DNA of 64,000 nt from Herpetosiphon giganteus (GTDB lineage Bacteria; Chloroflexota; Chloroflexia; Chloroflexales; Herpetosiphonaceae): NCBI RefSeq assembly GCF_016907925.1, contig NZ_JAFBCZ010000028.1:17621-81620 (forward strand), given 5' to 3'. Every line of letters begins with the position of its first letter. Within the stretch, counting starts at the first letter, position 1. Shown here one piece after another: positions 7,627 through 16,459 of the stretch. The translations under genes were made by a program, and so were the position numbers. The notes beneath the pieces are model-generated. The model saw only the letters and a list, made by a program, of their open reading frames with translations, searched no databases and was not told the DNA's origin.

Positions 7627-8294
7627 CGCCGTCGGCTCCGTACACTGGTCGTGGTCGAGAGCGGCACGAGCGTGGGAGCATCGAGCTGGAACCGCAGCGG
7701 TTGGCGTTCGCCCACGACCGTCAGCAGCCAGCCATCGCCATCGGCCACCAGCGTGGCATGGGTTCCGATCACCGGCGGCGTGGGGCGGGTATGCACGGCC
7801 AACTGCGCCGTGGCGCGAGCAATCATCAGCGGCGCGGGATCATCCCATGTCACCAGATAGGGTGGCGTGAGCATACGGCCCATGACCTGCGTCAGCCATG
7901 GCCACACGATCCGCATAAGCTGCGTGGTGGCTACTCCCACAGGCAGGGCAATCACGACCGTGCCGCGCCCGACTAAGACTGTTTCCAATGCCTCGGCTTG
8001 CGTCGCGATATCGGCCAGATCAACCAGCAGCACCTGCGGCAGATAGCGTAGCGCCTCGGCCACCGCCTGCGGAGCCAGCACCACCGCACTACTGCCGCCC
8101 CCCCCTTCACGCTGCATCACGCGCGGGATCAGGCTCTGGAGCAGGGTTGTCGCCTCGGCCAGCGCGGGGTGCAGCAGCTGCACTACCAATCCCGCCCGCC
8201 ACGCGAGGTAGAGCGGTTGAGGATAGGCCGTGCTATAGCCCAGCAGCACTCCCCGCGCAGCATCGGTCAAAATCGTCAGTTCGCTCTTGTTCAT
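7623..8294 (-). CDS. Hypothetical protein in the sortase operon
   Basis: 223 residues with no clear signal peptide. Alternating hydrophobic strands such as QVLLVDLADIATQ and GRGTVVIALPVG suggest an alpha-beta fold of the kind found in vWA or P-loop-like proteins, but no Walker or MIDAS motif is present. Start and stop both overlap neighbouring genes by 4 bases. No family was recognised. Confidence 0.7.
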   Translation of the reverse strand: MNKSELTILTDAARGVLLGYSTAYPQPLYLAWRAGLVVQLLHPALAEATTLLQSLIPRVMQREGGGGSSAVVLAPQAVAEALRYLPQVLLVDLADIATQAEALETVLVGRGTVVIALPVGVATTQLMRIVWPWLTQVMGRMLTPPYLVTWDDPAPLMIARATAQLAVHTRPTPPVIGTHATLVADGDGWLLTVVGERQPLRFQLDAPTLVPLSTTTSVRSRRR

Positions 8295-9196
8295 CCCAGC
8301 CTCCGGGGCCAGAGCATCCAGGCCACGACCAGCGTCGCCAGCACCACTAAGCCAATCGGCAGCCCAACGGGCATCCCATCATCACTGGCGGTTACGGGAA
8401 AGGTGCGCTGCGGCTGGGCAGCGGGTCGGGGCGTGGCACTTGGCTGGGCAATCCCAGCGACCTTGGGCGTAACGCTCGACCACGCCGTGTTGTTCTCGGT
8501 GGATGTTTCGGTCGTGGTCGTGCTTGCCTGTGCAAGGTTGGTCAAGGGGCCGTCGAGGGAGGCCACGGTGCCATCGATCCAGATGGTGATTGTTTGTCCA
8601 GCAGACAATTCCGCAATCGTGACACTGACGATCCCGTCGGTGAGTGTTGCCTCGCCGAGACTGGTCGTGACGTGTAAGCCGCGAAAGAAGCCGGGCAAGA
8701 CATCCCGCACCAGCACGTTGGCCGCTGGGGCATTGCCGTGATTTGCCACCGTCAACGTCCAGCGCAGGCTATCGCCCACAGCCACCGTTTGCTGATCTGC
8801 TGTTTTTTCCAGCACCACATCAGGCAAGGCTATCGGGGTCGCCGTCGCGCCGTCGCTCGGCGTTGCGGTCGGGAGCATGGTCGTGGTCGCCGTCGGGGTC
8901 AGCTCGATCGGCGTTGCCGTGAACTCGAATGGCTGGCGGGTTGGGCGTGGGGTCACCGTCGCACCGTCGCTTGGCGTGCTCGTTGGTTGTGGCTCGTCGG
9001 TGGGCCGTGGGGTCGTCGTTGGAGCGAATGTTGCCGTCGGGACATCGGTCGGCAGTTCGGTTGGTTCGGGTGAGGGCGTGAGGCTCAGCGCCTGCTGGGC
9101 TGCGCTCGATTGCGCGGGAAAGAGTTTGGCCATGCCCATGACCAGCGCCACCATCACGAACATCCCAAAGGCGATTGTTTCAATACGTTTCAGCAT
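8291..9196 (-). CDS. DUF11 surface protein with sortase-type C-terminal signal
   Basis: 301 residues. An N-terminal hydrophobic segment (about 10-24) is followed by a long Thr/Pro linker with repeated TATPxx and SDGAT units (40-125). A DUF11 domain follows (about 125-245: VVLEKTADQQTVAVGDSLRWTL ... NHGNAPA ... VRDVLPGFF). The C-terminus has FPVTA at 266-270, then a hydrophobic helix and the positive tail WPRRLG. This is the architecture of a cell-wall sorting signal, with FPVTA as an LPxTG variant. The sortase of the same operon is the probable partner. Starts in a good ribosome-site context (GGAGGAACCCG). Confidence 0.85.
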   Translation of the reverse strand: MLKRIETIAFGMFVMVALVMGMAKLFPAQSSAAQQALSLTPSPEPTELPTDVPTATFAPTTTPRPTDEPQPTSTPSDGATVTPRPTRQPFEFTATPIELTPTATTTMLPTATPSDGATATPIALPDVVLEKTADQQTVAVGDSLRWTLTVANHGNAPAANVLVRDVLPGFFRGLHVTTSLGEATLTDGIVSVTIAELSAGQTITIWIDGTVASLDGPLTNLAQASTTTTETSTENNTAWSSVTPKVAGIAQPSATPRPAAQPQRTFPVTASDDGMPVGLPIGLVVLATLVVAWMLWPRRLG

Positions 9197-9209
9197 CGGG
9201 TTCCTCCTC

Positions 9210-11642
9210 CTACCGCACGACGGCAGGCATATAGACGGTCTGCATGCGCACGGTCACGGGGCCATACCAGGTGGTTTGGCCATTCAATTCGACTTCTTCC
9301 AACCAATACGACCACTGGCCAAGCGGCCCAGTGGCATGGGTATCCGTTATCCGGTAGCTGCCACCTGTTGCCCCCTGTGAGGGAATCAGGTTGGTGGTCA
9401 CGCGGGTTGCGTCATTATTCGGAGTCGTGCTGCGATAGAGTTGGAAGCCGAGCGTATTCACTTCGCTGCCCGTCACCCAGTGCAGATCGACATTTTTACC
9501 CGACGCGAGGGCTGCAAACGATACCAAGCTAATACTGGTTGGGTCGAAGGGGTGGATGATCAGATTCGAGTCTTCGTCGATCGTTTGATCACTATCGGCC
9601 TGTGCCACATTGCGAATTGCGACCGTGGTTCCAATCGGCAGCACGCGCACGCGAAACTGCACCGTGCGGGTTGCCCCAACCGCGAGATCGCCAATGTTCC
9701 ACGTGAGCATCCCATCCACTGGAGCCACTGCCGGATCGGCATCGAGGAAGGCTGTCGCCTCGGGAATCGCATCGCGAACCGTCACCCCGGTCAGCGGGGC
9801 GGTACCGGTATTGGTGACATCGAGGAAGTAGGTAATGGTATTCCCAGCCGCCACCGCCGTGCCGTTGGGTGGATTCGAGCGCTTGACGATGCCCAGGTCT
9901 GGATGCAGGATGGTCGTCGAGTCGTCGTCACAATCGTTGGTTGGGTTGGGGTCATTGGTGGTATCGACACAGGCCCGATTTACCACCTGATTCCCGATCG
10001 CTGCTTCGGGGATAACCCGGATCTGCACCGTGCCCGTTTCCAGGGCAGGCATTGCTGCGGTGGCGGTGCAAGTCACGGTTTGGCCAGCCACGGTACACGA
10101 CCAATGCGGGCCACTCGCGCTGACGACGCGCAAATCAGCGGGCACCACGTCCGTGATCGTCGTTCCCACAGGCATCGCAGCGGGGCCATGGTTGGTGACA
10201 GCGATGGTGTACACGCCTTCCTCGCCGACAACAAAATCACCTGCATGCGTCTTTTGGACACTTAAGTCAGCACTCAGATCAACCCGGAACGTCACACTCG
10301 CGGTTGCGGTTGCGACGCGCCGGAGCCAGTCAAACTCATAAACCGAGTTATCCAGTCCAGCAGTGATGTCCAACGTGGGCTGACGCTCGTCGTCGGCGAA
10401 GACCATCACCCCATTCCCGCCCCCAAAATAGAGCATGCCAGTTTCCGGATGGCGGGTTGCCGCACGTGCGCCCCAGACCGGATTTGCTGCTGGCCAACGG
10501 AGTTCGTTGGGCAACCATTGATTGGTCGCCGTGTTTAAGATTAGTGCGCGGTTCTGCGGCGTGAAGCTATCGCCGATGCGGTACACCACCACATAGAGTT
10601 TTGACTCATCGGGGCTAAGCACAATCCCCTCCAGCTGGGGACGATAGGGATTCGTTACGGCAATGCGGGTAAAACTGCTGGTTGCGGTATCGACCGCGTA
10701 CAGCGCATTGCCTTGGCGGGTGGCCAAATACAGCCGCGTCCCGTCCCGATTGAGCAACACCCGCCGTCCAACCGCTGCGTCGCCTTCGCGAATGAGCCGA
10801 GAACGAACAGTGCGACTTGCCACATCCAGCACCGTCAGACTGTAGTCACCCATATCCGCCGCGTAGGCGGTTTGGCCATCGGGCGAAAACACTAAGTCCT
10901 GGGCAGCGCTCGCGGTCACGACGGTATTGCCCGTCCCGTAGACCGCGGTATCAAAGATCGTCATCACGGTATTCGTCGTGGTGTCAATCACCGCCATGCC
11001 GCCCCGGCCATCACTCGCATCCTGCGGCACCCACAGCTCGCGCCCATTGGGGGTGAGTGCCCCCATGCGCACGGTTTTCGGCAGCGGAATCCGCGTGACA
11101 AAAACGCCGTCGTGGGTGTAGACATCCACCCCAGTCGAATGGCCAATGTAGAGCCGATCTATCGTGGGATGCGCAATCAGCAACTCGCCGCCTGCCGAAT
11201 CGGGGCTGGTGCGAATCGTTGTGTGAATCGTCGCTGTTGCCGGATCAGCAATCCGCACACAGGTCTCGCGGCCCGTCGCACAGGAAGGATCAAGCATATA
11301 GAGCCACGTCCCCGATTCGACCGTACTGGTCGCGGAAATCGTGTGGGTTCCGTCCGCGAGGCCGCTCACAGGCAGGCTCCATTGGCCATTCGTCCCCACG
11401 GTCAGGGTTTGCCTTGCCCTCCCATCAAGCCACACCGTCACCCGCGAGCCAGCGGTCGCCGTTCCGGTCACGGTCGTCTCCGTGTCCGTCACCACCTGCC
11501 CCACCGCCGGACTGCCAATTGCTACCGCGACCGGGGGCAAACCGGGATCGTGGGGTTCCAGCGGTTCCATCGCCGCTGCGGGGAGTAGGCTGAGCAGCCC
11601 CAACAGCACGCCAACAATCCCAAACCAACGCCATCGATGCAT
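9210..11642 (-). CDS. Large secreted beta-propeller / DUF11 surface protein
   Basis: 810 residues with a signal peptide (about 1-25). An Ig-like Big domain (about 35-105, GSPAVGQVV ... TVTGTATAGSRVTVWLDG) is followed by a YVTN-type beta-propeller (about 130-450, with LVFSPDGQTAYAADMGDYSLTVLD and IVLSPDESKLYVV). Two DUF11 domains follow (about 455-570 and 575-690). A C-terminal fibronectin-like domain (SFAALASGKNVDLHW ...) ends in VYMPAVVR. That ending resembles the terminal tag of many exported Chloroflexota proteins. It starts the leftward surface operon and has AGGAGGTCG upstream of its ATG. Function is likely adhesion or envelope structure. Confidence 0.87.
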   Translation of the reverse strand: MHRWRWFGIVGVLLGLLSLLPAAAMEPLEPHDPGLPPVAVAIGSPAVGQVVTDTETTVTGTATAGSRVTVWLDGRARQTLTVGTNGQWSLPVSGLADGTHTISATSTVESGTWLYMLDPSCATGRETCVRIADPATATIHTTIRTSPDSAGGELLIAHPTIDRLYIGHSTGVDVYTHDGVFVTRIPLPKTVRMGALTPNGRELWVPQDASDGRGGMAVIDTTTNTVMTIFDTAVYGTGNTVVTASAAQDLVFSPDGQTAYAADMGDYSLTVLDVASRTVRSRLIREGDAAVGRRVLLNRDGTRLYLATRQGNALYAVDTATSSFTRIAVTNPYRPQLEGIVLSPDESKLYVVVYRIGDSFTPQNRALILNTATNQWLPNELRWPAANPVWGARAATRHPETGMLYFGGGNGVMVFADDERQPTLDITAGLDNSVYEFDWLRRVATATASVTFRVDLSADLSVQKTHAGDFVVGEEGVYTIAVTNHGPAAMPVGTTITDVVPADLRVVSASGPHWSCTVAGQTVTCTATAAMPALETGTVQIRVIPEAAIGNQVVNRACVDTTNDPNPTNDCDDDSTTILHPDLGIVKRSNPPNGTAVAAGNTITYFLDVTNTGTAPLTGVTVRDAIPEATAFLDADPAVAPVDGMLTWNIGDLAVGATRTVQFRVRVLPIGTTVAIRNVAQADSDQTIDEDSNLIIHPFDPTSISLVSFAALASGKNVDLHWVTGSEVNTLGFQLYRSTTPNNDATRVTTNLIPSQGATGGSYRITDTHATGPLGQWSYWLEEVELNGQTTWYGPVTVRMQTVYMPAVVR

Positions 11643-11661
11643 AACGACCTCCTACAGAGTC

Positions 11662-11705
11662 CAAAAAAACGGCATACAAAACCCCACCGTGAAACCACGC
11701 CGGGG
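11662..11705 (-). terminator. Possible terminator before the surface operon
   Basis: On the minus strand CCCC(GG)CGTG pairs imperfectly with CACG(GT)GGGG (11705-11682), followed by TTTTG and, after ten bases, a run of seven T. It would separate the recombinase-like ORF upstream from the surface operon. The internal mismatches make this uncertain. Confidence 0.35.
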
Positions 11706-11737
11706 ACACATAAACAGAGTCAGTTAGTCAATACTCG

Positions 11738-12163
11738 CTAGCCGCCGCGCAGCTCGCGCAACGTGCAGTTGACACCAGCTCGCTGGCAATACATCCGCCA
11801 CTGCTGGTCAAGGTAGGCTAAATCAAGGGGCAATCCCGTAGGCAGAGCGAAGCAGGAGGAGGTCGGGGATCGCAGGGACAGATACGCGGTCAGGGCGGTC
11901 ACGGTCGGGGCTTCGGTCAACAGTCGCCAACGCTCGCCACAGCGCACCAGGGGCAACGGCCCAGCCAAATCAAGATCGGCCATGGTCAAGCGACAGAGCG
12001 GCAGCACCCGCAACTGGGTATCGTACATCAACCAAAACACGGCCTGATCCAGCCACTGGGTTGCCGGAATCGTCGCCAACACCCGTTCCACCGTTCGGCG
12101 AGGCCGCGCCGTCCGCAGCACCCGCACCATCCCCACGCGAAGGGGCGCACTATCTATCAGCAT
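11738..12163 (-). pseudogene. Truncated tyrosine-recombinase-like protein
   Basis: 141 residues. The stretch YDTQLRVLPLCRLTMADLDLAGPLPLV matches the box I region of phage integrases (TGLRVSELLxLxxxDIDL), with Arg retained, and ALTAYLSLR matches the next conserved segment. The C-terminus CTLRELRGG resembles the start of box II (HxLRHT) but stops there, so the second Arg and the nucleophilic Tyr are missing. It lacks the N-terminal core-binding domain of full integrases. It is probably inactive or an accessory fragment. It starts just after the stop of the gene at 12169, so it may be translated with it. Family assignment is by pattern only. Confidence 0.55.
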
Positions 12164-12168
12164 TTGTG

Positions 12169-13893
12169 TTACTCCCGCAGGGCTTCGCAGGCGTGAATCA
12201 AAGCCGGAAGCACCGTGCGATAGGAAGGATCAGCAAGTTGATTTTGGCGAACGCTATCGCTTGCGATAATGCTCGTTCGATCGAGCCGACCCCGAACATC
12301 CAGTCGGCTACCCACGAGCAACCACTGGATCGAAGGGCGGATTCGATCCCAGAGCGATTTTGGTATCCATGGCGGCGCAGACAACTGACGTAAATAGACA
12401 GGAAGCTGCGATAGATCGGTCGCCGGATTCAGGAACACGGGTTCAAGCGCCGCCCAGTCAACCGTGACGGACGGTGGATCAGATTCGATGGAAGGGTCGG
12501 CAGCGTCCTCGGAATCCGCTCCGGCAGCGTCCTCGGAATCCGCTCCGGCAGGTTCATCAAGGCCCAATGCCGTGGTCCACCGTGAGAGCGAGGCTGCGAA
12601 GTCTCGTGGCTGATCGATCTGCCACTTGGCGGCAGCGGGTTCCCAGCCGTAGTCCTGAATATCCCGCAGAATACTGACAACCCACCCGCCGATATCACGG
12701 ATGCCCGTGCGCTGGCGAGCATCGGTCACCACGGTTTCCAGCATGGCCAAATCGATAGCAGCAAATTCGGCAAGTTGTTTAGGCCGAATCGCCAGTGACC
12801 GTAGGAGTGCAACCTGCGGGGTATCTGGAATTGACATAATGTTTCGCGCCGCCGGAACTGTTCTGGTTTTGGGTTCCAGAACATCCGGTTCGGATTCACG
12901 TTCTATTCGTTCGTTATTCCTATCAGAAAAAGAGACTCCACCACCGTTTTGTATGCTATGCAGATCGGTTTCTGGTGGTTGATCTTCTCTGTCTATTCTG
13001 CATGATCTGCCTGTGACGTTCCATTGTTCACTGGCGACCGCTATTTTTTCGCTTTCTAATGCGTCAAAACCGTCCTCGGACACCCTGTCTGTCATCGCCA
13101 GGTTCGTCGCCATGGTCATCACCATGATCGTCGCCAGGTCCGGTTCCACAAAAAAAAGCGTGGGCCGCGGATCAGGGTCGCTGGGCCGCATAACGCCGCC
13201 GCGAGGAACGAGCTGCAAACGCTGTGCACCGTGCAGACTCATCGTCCCCTGCGCCAGAATCTCCGTAATGCTTGGCACGGCGAGTGGCACGTTTTGGTGA
13301 CATAAGCCACGACGCTGGAGTGTGGCCGTGCTATGACGATGCGGGATTCCGGCCACGAGCAACATATACACGCCCACATCGGTCAAGGTCAGGGCTGGCG
13401 TGGTCAGATAGCGCGTAATCAGAGGCTGGCCGTGCGGGCGTGGCTCGATGCGGCCAAGGTAGTGGTCGAGGATCGTGCGGTCAAGCCGATGCGTCGCCAC
13501 GCGGCCCCGATTGAAGGATTGCGTCATTTCCCAGTGACGCACGCCCTCACGTTGCCAGCCCCACGTCGGCACATAGGCGATTTTGCAGCCGTGCTGTGGC
13601 TCGGATGGAATGGCGAGCCAGTGGCCAGCCATGAGCTGGGCCAAGGCCGTGCGAATCTTTGCGCGGGTCAGTGATGGGTCATAGGCCTGAATATCGTGAG
13701 CGGACAGGGCAACGGGGGTATGGGTAACGAGCCAGCGCCGCGCAATCAGGGCATAGATGCCAAGCGCGAGCGGGGCATGAGCAAGGGTTTCCGCTAATTT
13801 GGTCGGGAACCAGAGATATGAACGGTCAGGTGCGGCCAGCCATGCGGGATTGCGCATGACCTCCGCCCCACCGCTCGGGTGGGTTGATGGCAT
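12169..13893 (-). CDS. Winged-helix protein, possible plasmid replication initiator
   Basis: 574 residues. Residues 25-105 (WFPTKLAETLAHAPLALGIYALIARRWL ... LTRAKIRTALAQLMAGHWLAI) form a winged-helix-like domain, and a second possible one lies around 150-210. The middle (about 290-350) is low-complexity and charged. The C-terminal part (350-574) is helical and contains a duplicated AGADSEDA segment. The layout, two winged helices then a helical tail, resembles plasmid Rep proteins, and the gene lies beside partition and transfer modules. There is no AAA or relaxase motif. Two starts are possible: 13893 with AAGGGA nearby, or the ATG 12 codons later with GGAGG close by. The replication role is inferred. 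Confidence 0.8.
   Translation of the reverse strand: MPSTHPSGGAEVMRNPAWLAAPDRSYLWFPTKLAETLAHAPLALGIYALIARRWLVTHTPVALSAHDIQAYDPSLTRAKIRTALAQLMAGHWLAIPSEPQHGCKIAYVPTWGWQREGVRHWEMTQSFNRGRVATHRLDRTILDHYLGRIEPRPHGQPLITRYLTTPALTLTDVGVYMLLVAGIPHRHSTATLQRRGLCHQNVPLAVPSITEILAQGTMSLHGAQRLQLVPRGGVMRPSDPDPRPTLFFVEPDLATIMVMTMATNLAMTDRVSEDGFDALESEKIAVASEQWNVTGRSCRIDREDQPPETDLHSIQNGGGVSFSDRNNERIERESEPDVLEPKTRTVPAARNIMSIPDTPQVALLRSLAIRPKQLAEFAAIDLAMLETVVTDARQRTGIRDIGGWVVSILRDIQDYGWEPAAAKWQIDQPRDFAASLSRWTTALGLDEPAGADSEDAAGADSEDAADPSIESDPPSVTVDWAALEPVFLNPATDLSQLPVYLRQLSAPPWIPKSLWDRIRPSIQWLLVGSRLDVRGRLDRTSIIASDSVRQNQLADPSYRTVLPALIHACEALRE
12499..12546. repeat. 24-bp perfect tandem duplication inside a gene
   Basis: The 24-bp unit beginning GGCAGCGTCCTCGG occurs twice in direct succession (12499-12522, 12523-12546). 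It keeps the frame and duplicates eight residues in the acidic linker of the winged-helix protein. It is probably a recent slippage event. Confidence 0.85.
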
Positions 13894-13926
13894 AGGGTAT
13901 ACGATCCCTTACCACCTTTGGAAGGC

Positions 13927-13955
13927 TTGACATTTTCATGATGTCAGCGTATACT
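13927..13955 (+). promoter_or_regulatory. Near-consensus sigma-70 promoter with overlapping inverted repeat
   Basis: TTGACA (13927-13932) and TATACT (13950-13955) are separated by 17 bases. An inverted repeat TGACAT ... ATGTCA (13928-13933 and 13941-13946) overlaps the -35 box and spacer and could be an operator. No convincing start codon follows for about 500 bases, so the immediate product appears to be a short structured RNA or a long leader. Confidence 0.75.
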
Positions 13956-13961
13956 CAAAGG

Positions 13962-14048
13962 CAGCAAAATACCTCCCGAAAGGGAGTACAACTCATACAG
14001 GAGAACGCGAAAACAGCTTGGCCGCACGTAAACGCGTTCTTTTCTGTT
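13962..14048 (+). ncRNA. Candidate small structured RNA
   Basis: Starting about 7 bases after the -10 box there is a hairpin CTCCC-GAAA-GGGAG (13973-13986) with a stable GNRA-type loop. A second stem GAACGCG/CGCGTTC follows (14003-14009 and 14033-14039), then TTTTCTGTTTTT. Promoter, hairpins and U-rich end would give an RNA of about 85 bases. No ORF with a ribosome site fits inside. It could also be an attenuator for the XRE operon downstream. Confidence 0.45.
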
Positions 14049-14397
14049 TTTAGCCTCATTTATATGTCTGTAAGGCCAACAGACCCGTATTATATACGGC
14101 AGGATATAGCACTATCTGCTAATCTTTGTCTCCTCAAGAGTATTCTTTGTTAGGACTTATCTAAATAAAAAACTTTGCTTAAAACGTGAAGGCAAGTATA
14201 ACACTACTTGCACTAAATTGCGAAGTAAGTTTTGATAGCATCCCCTCTATCAAAATCGCTTTTATATGCCTGCGATTATGGGCTTTGATCAATATATCCA
14301 CTAATGGTATGATCAGGGACGTTTTATTGTTTAGGTGCATAATCAATGCATGTAGACATTATTTCAGGTTGAGGGTAGGATGAGACTACTAATGCTT
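14049..14397. other. AT-rich intergenic stretch
   Basis: About 350 bases of AT-rich sequence between the candidate small RNA and the XRE operon promoter. Short open frames here lack ribosome sites and protein-like composition. Its base composition resembles the cassette to its right and not the GC-rich gene to its left, so the cassette boundary probably lies close to 13.92 kb. Confidence 0.5.
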
Positions 14398-14426
14398 TTG
14401 ACCAATTATAGGTAGCCTATTGTATT
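14398..14426 (+). promoter_or_regulatory. Promoter with operator-like palindrome for the XRE operon
   Basis: TTGACC (14398-14403) is followed after 17 bases by TGTATT (14421-14426). The spacer holds a 13-bp palindrome ATAGG-tag-CCTAT (14408-14420). A repressor bound there would block polymerase, and the first gene of the operon encodes an XRE protein, so autoregulation is likely. Confidence 0.5.
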
Positions 14427-14468
14427 TTGTCAATCGTGTAAACTATCATCCATTTTTTGAGGTTCCCA

Positions 14469-14840
14469 ATGGATAATTCCGAAGACATCACTGTCGCAGA
14501 TTTAATAAACAATCTATTTAGCTCACATTTGCGTCCTGATGGTCGTGAATATACCAATAAAGAAGTTTGCGATAGTTTAGATAATGCGATTGAAACTTCT
14601 CATCTTTCTCGTTTACGTAAAGGTAAGATAGCCAATCCAGGTAGAGATACGCTACTGGCTCTTTGCCGATTTTTTCGCGTTCCTCCTTCGTATTTTTTTC
14701 CTGAGTTGGCAGAAAACACAAATGAAGAATCTGTTGATCCAGAAATGATGATGCAAATTGCATTAAGATCTTCAGGTGTATTACCAGATGTTCAACAAAA
14801 GCTTGCTGCACTGATCCGATCTTTAAGACCTAAAGACTAA
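14469..14840 (+). CDS. XRE-family regulator of the P450 cassette
   Basis: 123 residues from the ATG at 14469 with GAGG upstream. The Cro/C1-type HTH covers about residues 10-75 (TVADLINNLF, NKEVCDSLDN, SHLSRLRKGK, LLALCRFFRVPPSYFF). A short helical tail follows. It is AT-rich, unlike the genes to the left. The next gene, an ImmA/IrrE-like peptidase, starts 1 base after its stop. In other bacteria such pairs work as repressor and the peptidase that cleaves it; here that relation is inferred. Confidence 0.88.
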   Translation: MDNSEDITVADLINNLFSSHLRPDGREYTNKEVCDSLDNAIETSHLSRLRKGKIANPGRDTLLALCRFFRVPPSYFFPELAENTNEESVDPEMMMQIALRSSGVLPDVQQKLAALIRSLRPKD

Positions 14841-14841
14841 C

Positions 14842-15318
14842 ATGTCAATTCAAAGTTTTTCTAAGATAAAAACCCTCACTCTTAAAATTATAGATGAACT
14901 CGGAAAAGACTTTTCAATAGATTCAATAAGATGTTTTATTGAACAGATCCGAAACAAGCCCCTGTTAATTCAACGAGCTACTATACCTAATAGTATTAAT
15001 GGTTTTGTTGTTGGTTTAGCAGATGTTGATCTGATTGTGATTGCAGCTAATGTTGATGATGTACTAGTCAAAGCTATATGCACCCATGAAATGGGTCACC
15101 TATTAGCTGGACATATTCCTCTAGTATCATTTGGATCAGATACACCTTCCTTAGATAATTTTAATTTGGAAGATTTTGCAAAGATAGTCTTATATAGAGA
15201 TAATAGATACGAGTCCAGACAGGAGCAAGAAGCAGAATATATTGGGCGTTTCTTGCTGGCAGCTGACTATAGATATGAGTCTACAATACCCCCTCATGTT
15301 CGTCATATGTTTCGTTAG
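14842..15318 (+). CDS. ImmA/IrrE-family metallopeptidase
   Basis: 158 residues. The zinc motif HEMGH lies at 82-86 (ICTHEMGHLLAGH), and a downstream acidic segment (RQEQEAEYIGRFLLA) can supply the third ligand. Length and motif order fit the ImmA/IrrE family, whose members often cleave an HTH repressor encoded beside them. It sits between the XRE gene and a membrane-protein gene, probably in one operon. It could remove the XRE repressor under stress and switch on the P450 gene. Confidence 0.9.
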   Translation: MSIQSFSKIKTLTLKIIDELGKDFSIDSIRCFIEQIRNKPLLIQRATIPNSINGFVVGLADVDLIVIAANVDDVLVKAICTHEMGHLLAGHIPLVSFGSDTPSLDNFNLEDFAKIVLYRDNRYESRQEQEAEYIGRFLLAADYRYESTIPPHVRHMFR

Positions 15319-15327
15319 GAGTTAGCA

Positions 15328-16440
15328 ATGCTCGGCATAAGCGCCGTTATTAATGCGTTATTGATAGCACTTGGTTTAATATTGTTTATCTACCGATTTA
15401 ACCAAGAATCAGCAGAAAGTTCTTTAGACTTAAAAAACAGATCCGCTTTTAAACAAGCAATAGTAGCCGATACACTTTTACTAATCTGGACGATAAAGCT
15501 TTCCTTTGAAAGAAATAATATTGATATTCCATGGTGGTTTTTTACAATAGGAGCAATAAGCTTTTTATGGTGTGCAGCAATAGGATTGGGGGCAATATCA
15601 GAAATTATTTCACAAAGATCGCTTAATTTCTTTGGGAAACATTTTTGGTTTACGTTAATATCTACAATAGTTATAGTATTTGCAGACTATAGTAGAAGAA
15701 ATAATTTCTTTTCTATCGATATAATTTATCTTCCAAATAATATTGATATATTTTATTTTATTTCTTACGTTGCTTATCATTTAAATCTTTTATTTTTTGC
15801 AAGCATTGCCATACCAATATTATGGAACAGTTTAGGTCATTATAAAGATATAATATATATTGCAAGAAGATTACTTTGCGTATTGGCCTATTCAGTTGGT
15901 GTTTTAGTTTGCATATCTAGTCTTTTAAATATTTTTATCAAAATCAATTACTATAATTATAATAATATTAATATAATCATTAGTAATTTATCAAATTATA
16001 TATTAATACCTTTATTCGGTATGTTGTTTTGTGTAGGATTTATGGGAACGGATAAGCTTTTAAATTTTATAATGAAGCCTTTTAATAAATTTATTAATAG
16101 AAGACAGAAGGTGAATCAAGATTTTCTAGAATATCTTCATAAAATTATAATAAAGATAGTTCCAAATGTTCATTTTCCACTAGATTATGACGATATTGAT
16201 ATGATGCAAGTTTCTATATTAACCGAAATTAGTGATGCAAGAAGAATTATCTATAGCCATCATTTAAATATTGTTACTGCTGAGGATGAAGCTCTACTTT
16301 TATGTCGTATACTCAAAGATAACAAGCTTTACAAATCTTCTGGAATTCATCCCATTCGGCCTGTTGACGACTTATTTACCCATAATATTAAGGTTGCTAA
16401 GTATATGGCCGCAAATCTGAAGACATCACTAACTATTTAG
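15328..16440 (+). CDS. Multi-pass membrane protein, MAB_1171c-like family
   Basis: 370 residues with about seven hydrophobic helices in the first 255 residues and a hydrophilic C-terminal domain of about 110. The start has GGAG upstream. Size, the helical layout and the tail (DISDARRIIYSHH-like, with DDLFTHNIKVAKYMA) resemble the MAB_1171c/DUF6545 putative transporter family of actinobacteria, often found next to an XRE or ImmA/IrrE gene and a cytochrome P450. The AT content is very high. Family assignment is tentative; membrane location is clear. It may export or sense the P450 product. Confidence 0.8.
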   Translation: MLGISAVINALLIALGLILFIYRFNQESAESSLDLKNRSAFKQAIVADTLLLIWTIKLSFERNNIDIPWWFFTIGAISFLWCAAIGLGAISEIISQRSLNFFGKHFWFTLISTIVIVFADYSRRNNFFSIDIIYLPNNIDIFYFISYVAYHLNLLFFASIAIPILWNSLGHYKDIIYIARRLLCVLAYSVGVLVCISSLLNIFIKINYYNYNNINIIISNLSNYILIPLFGMLFCVGFMGTDKLLNFIMKPFNKFINRRQKVNQDFLEYLHKIIIKIVPNVHFPLDYDDIDMMQVSILTEISDARRIIYSHHLNIVTAEDEALLLCRILKDNKLYKSSGIHPIRPVDDLFTHNIKVAKYMAANLKTSLTI

Positions 16441-16459
16441 TAGAAAACGAGTTTATATT

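Noticed and set aside
13938..14153. 71-codon open frame after the strong promoter
   Set aside because: Its start overlaps the -10 region and the frame runs through the two hairpins; composition is not protein-like.
13949..16328. Identical 12-mer GTATACTCAAAG at 13949 and 16317 as possible cassette boundary repeats
   Set aside because: The second copy is inside the membrane-protein gene, not at the cassette end; probably chance.
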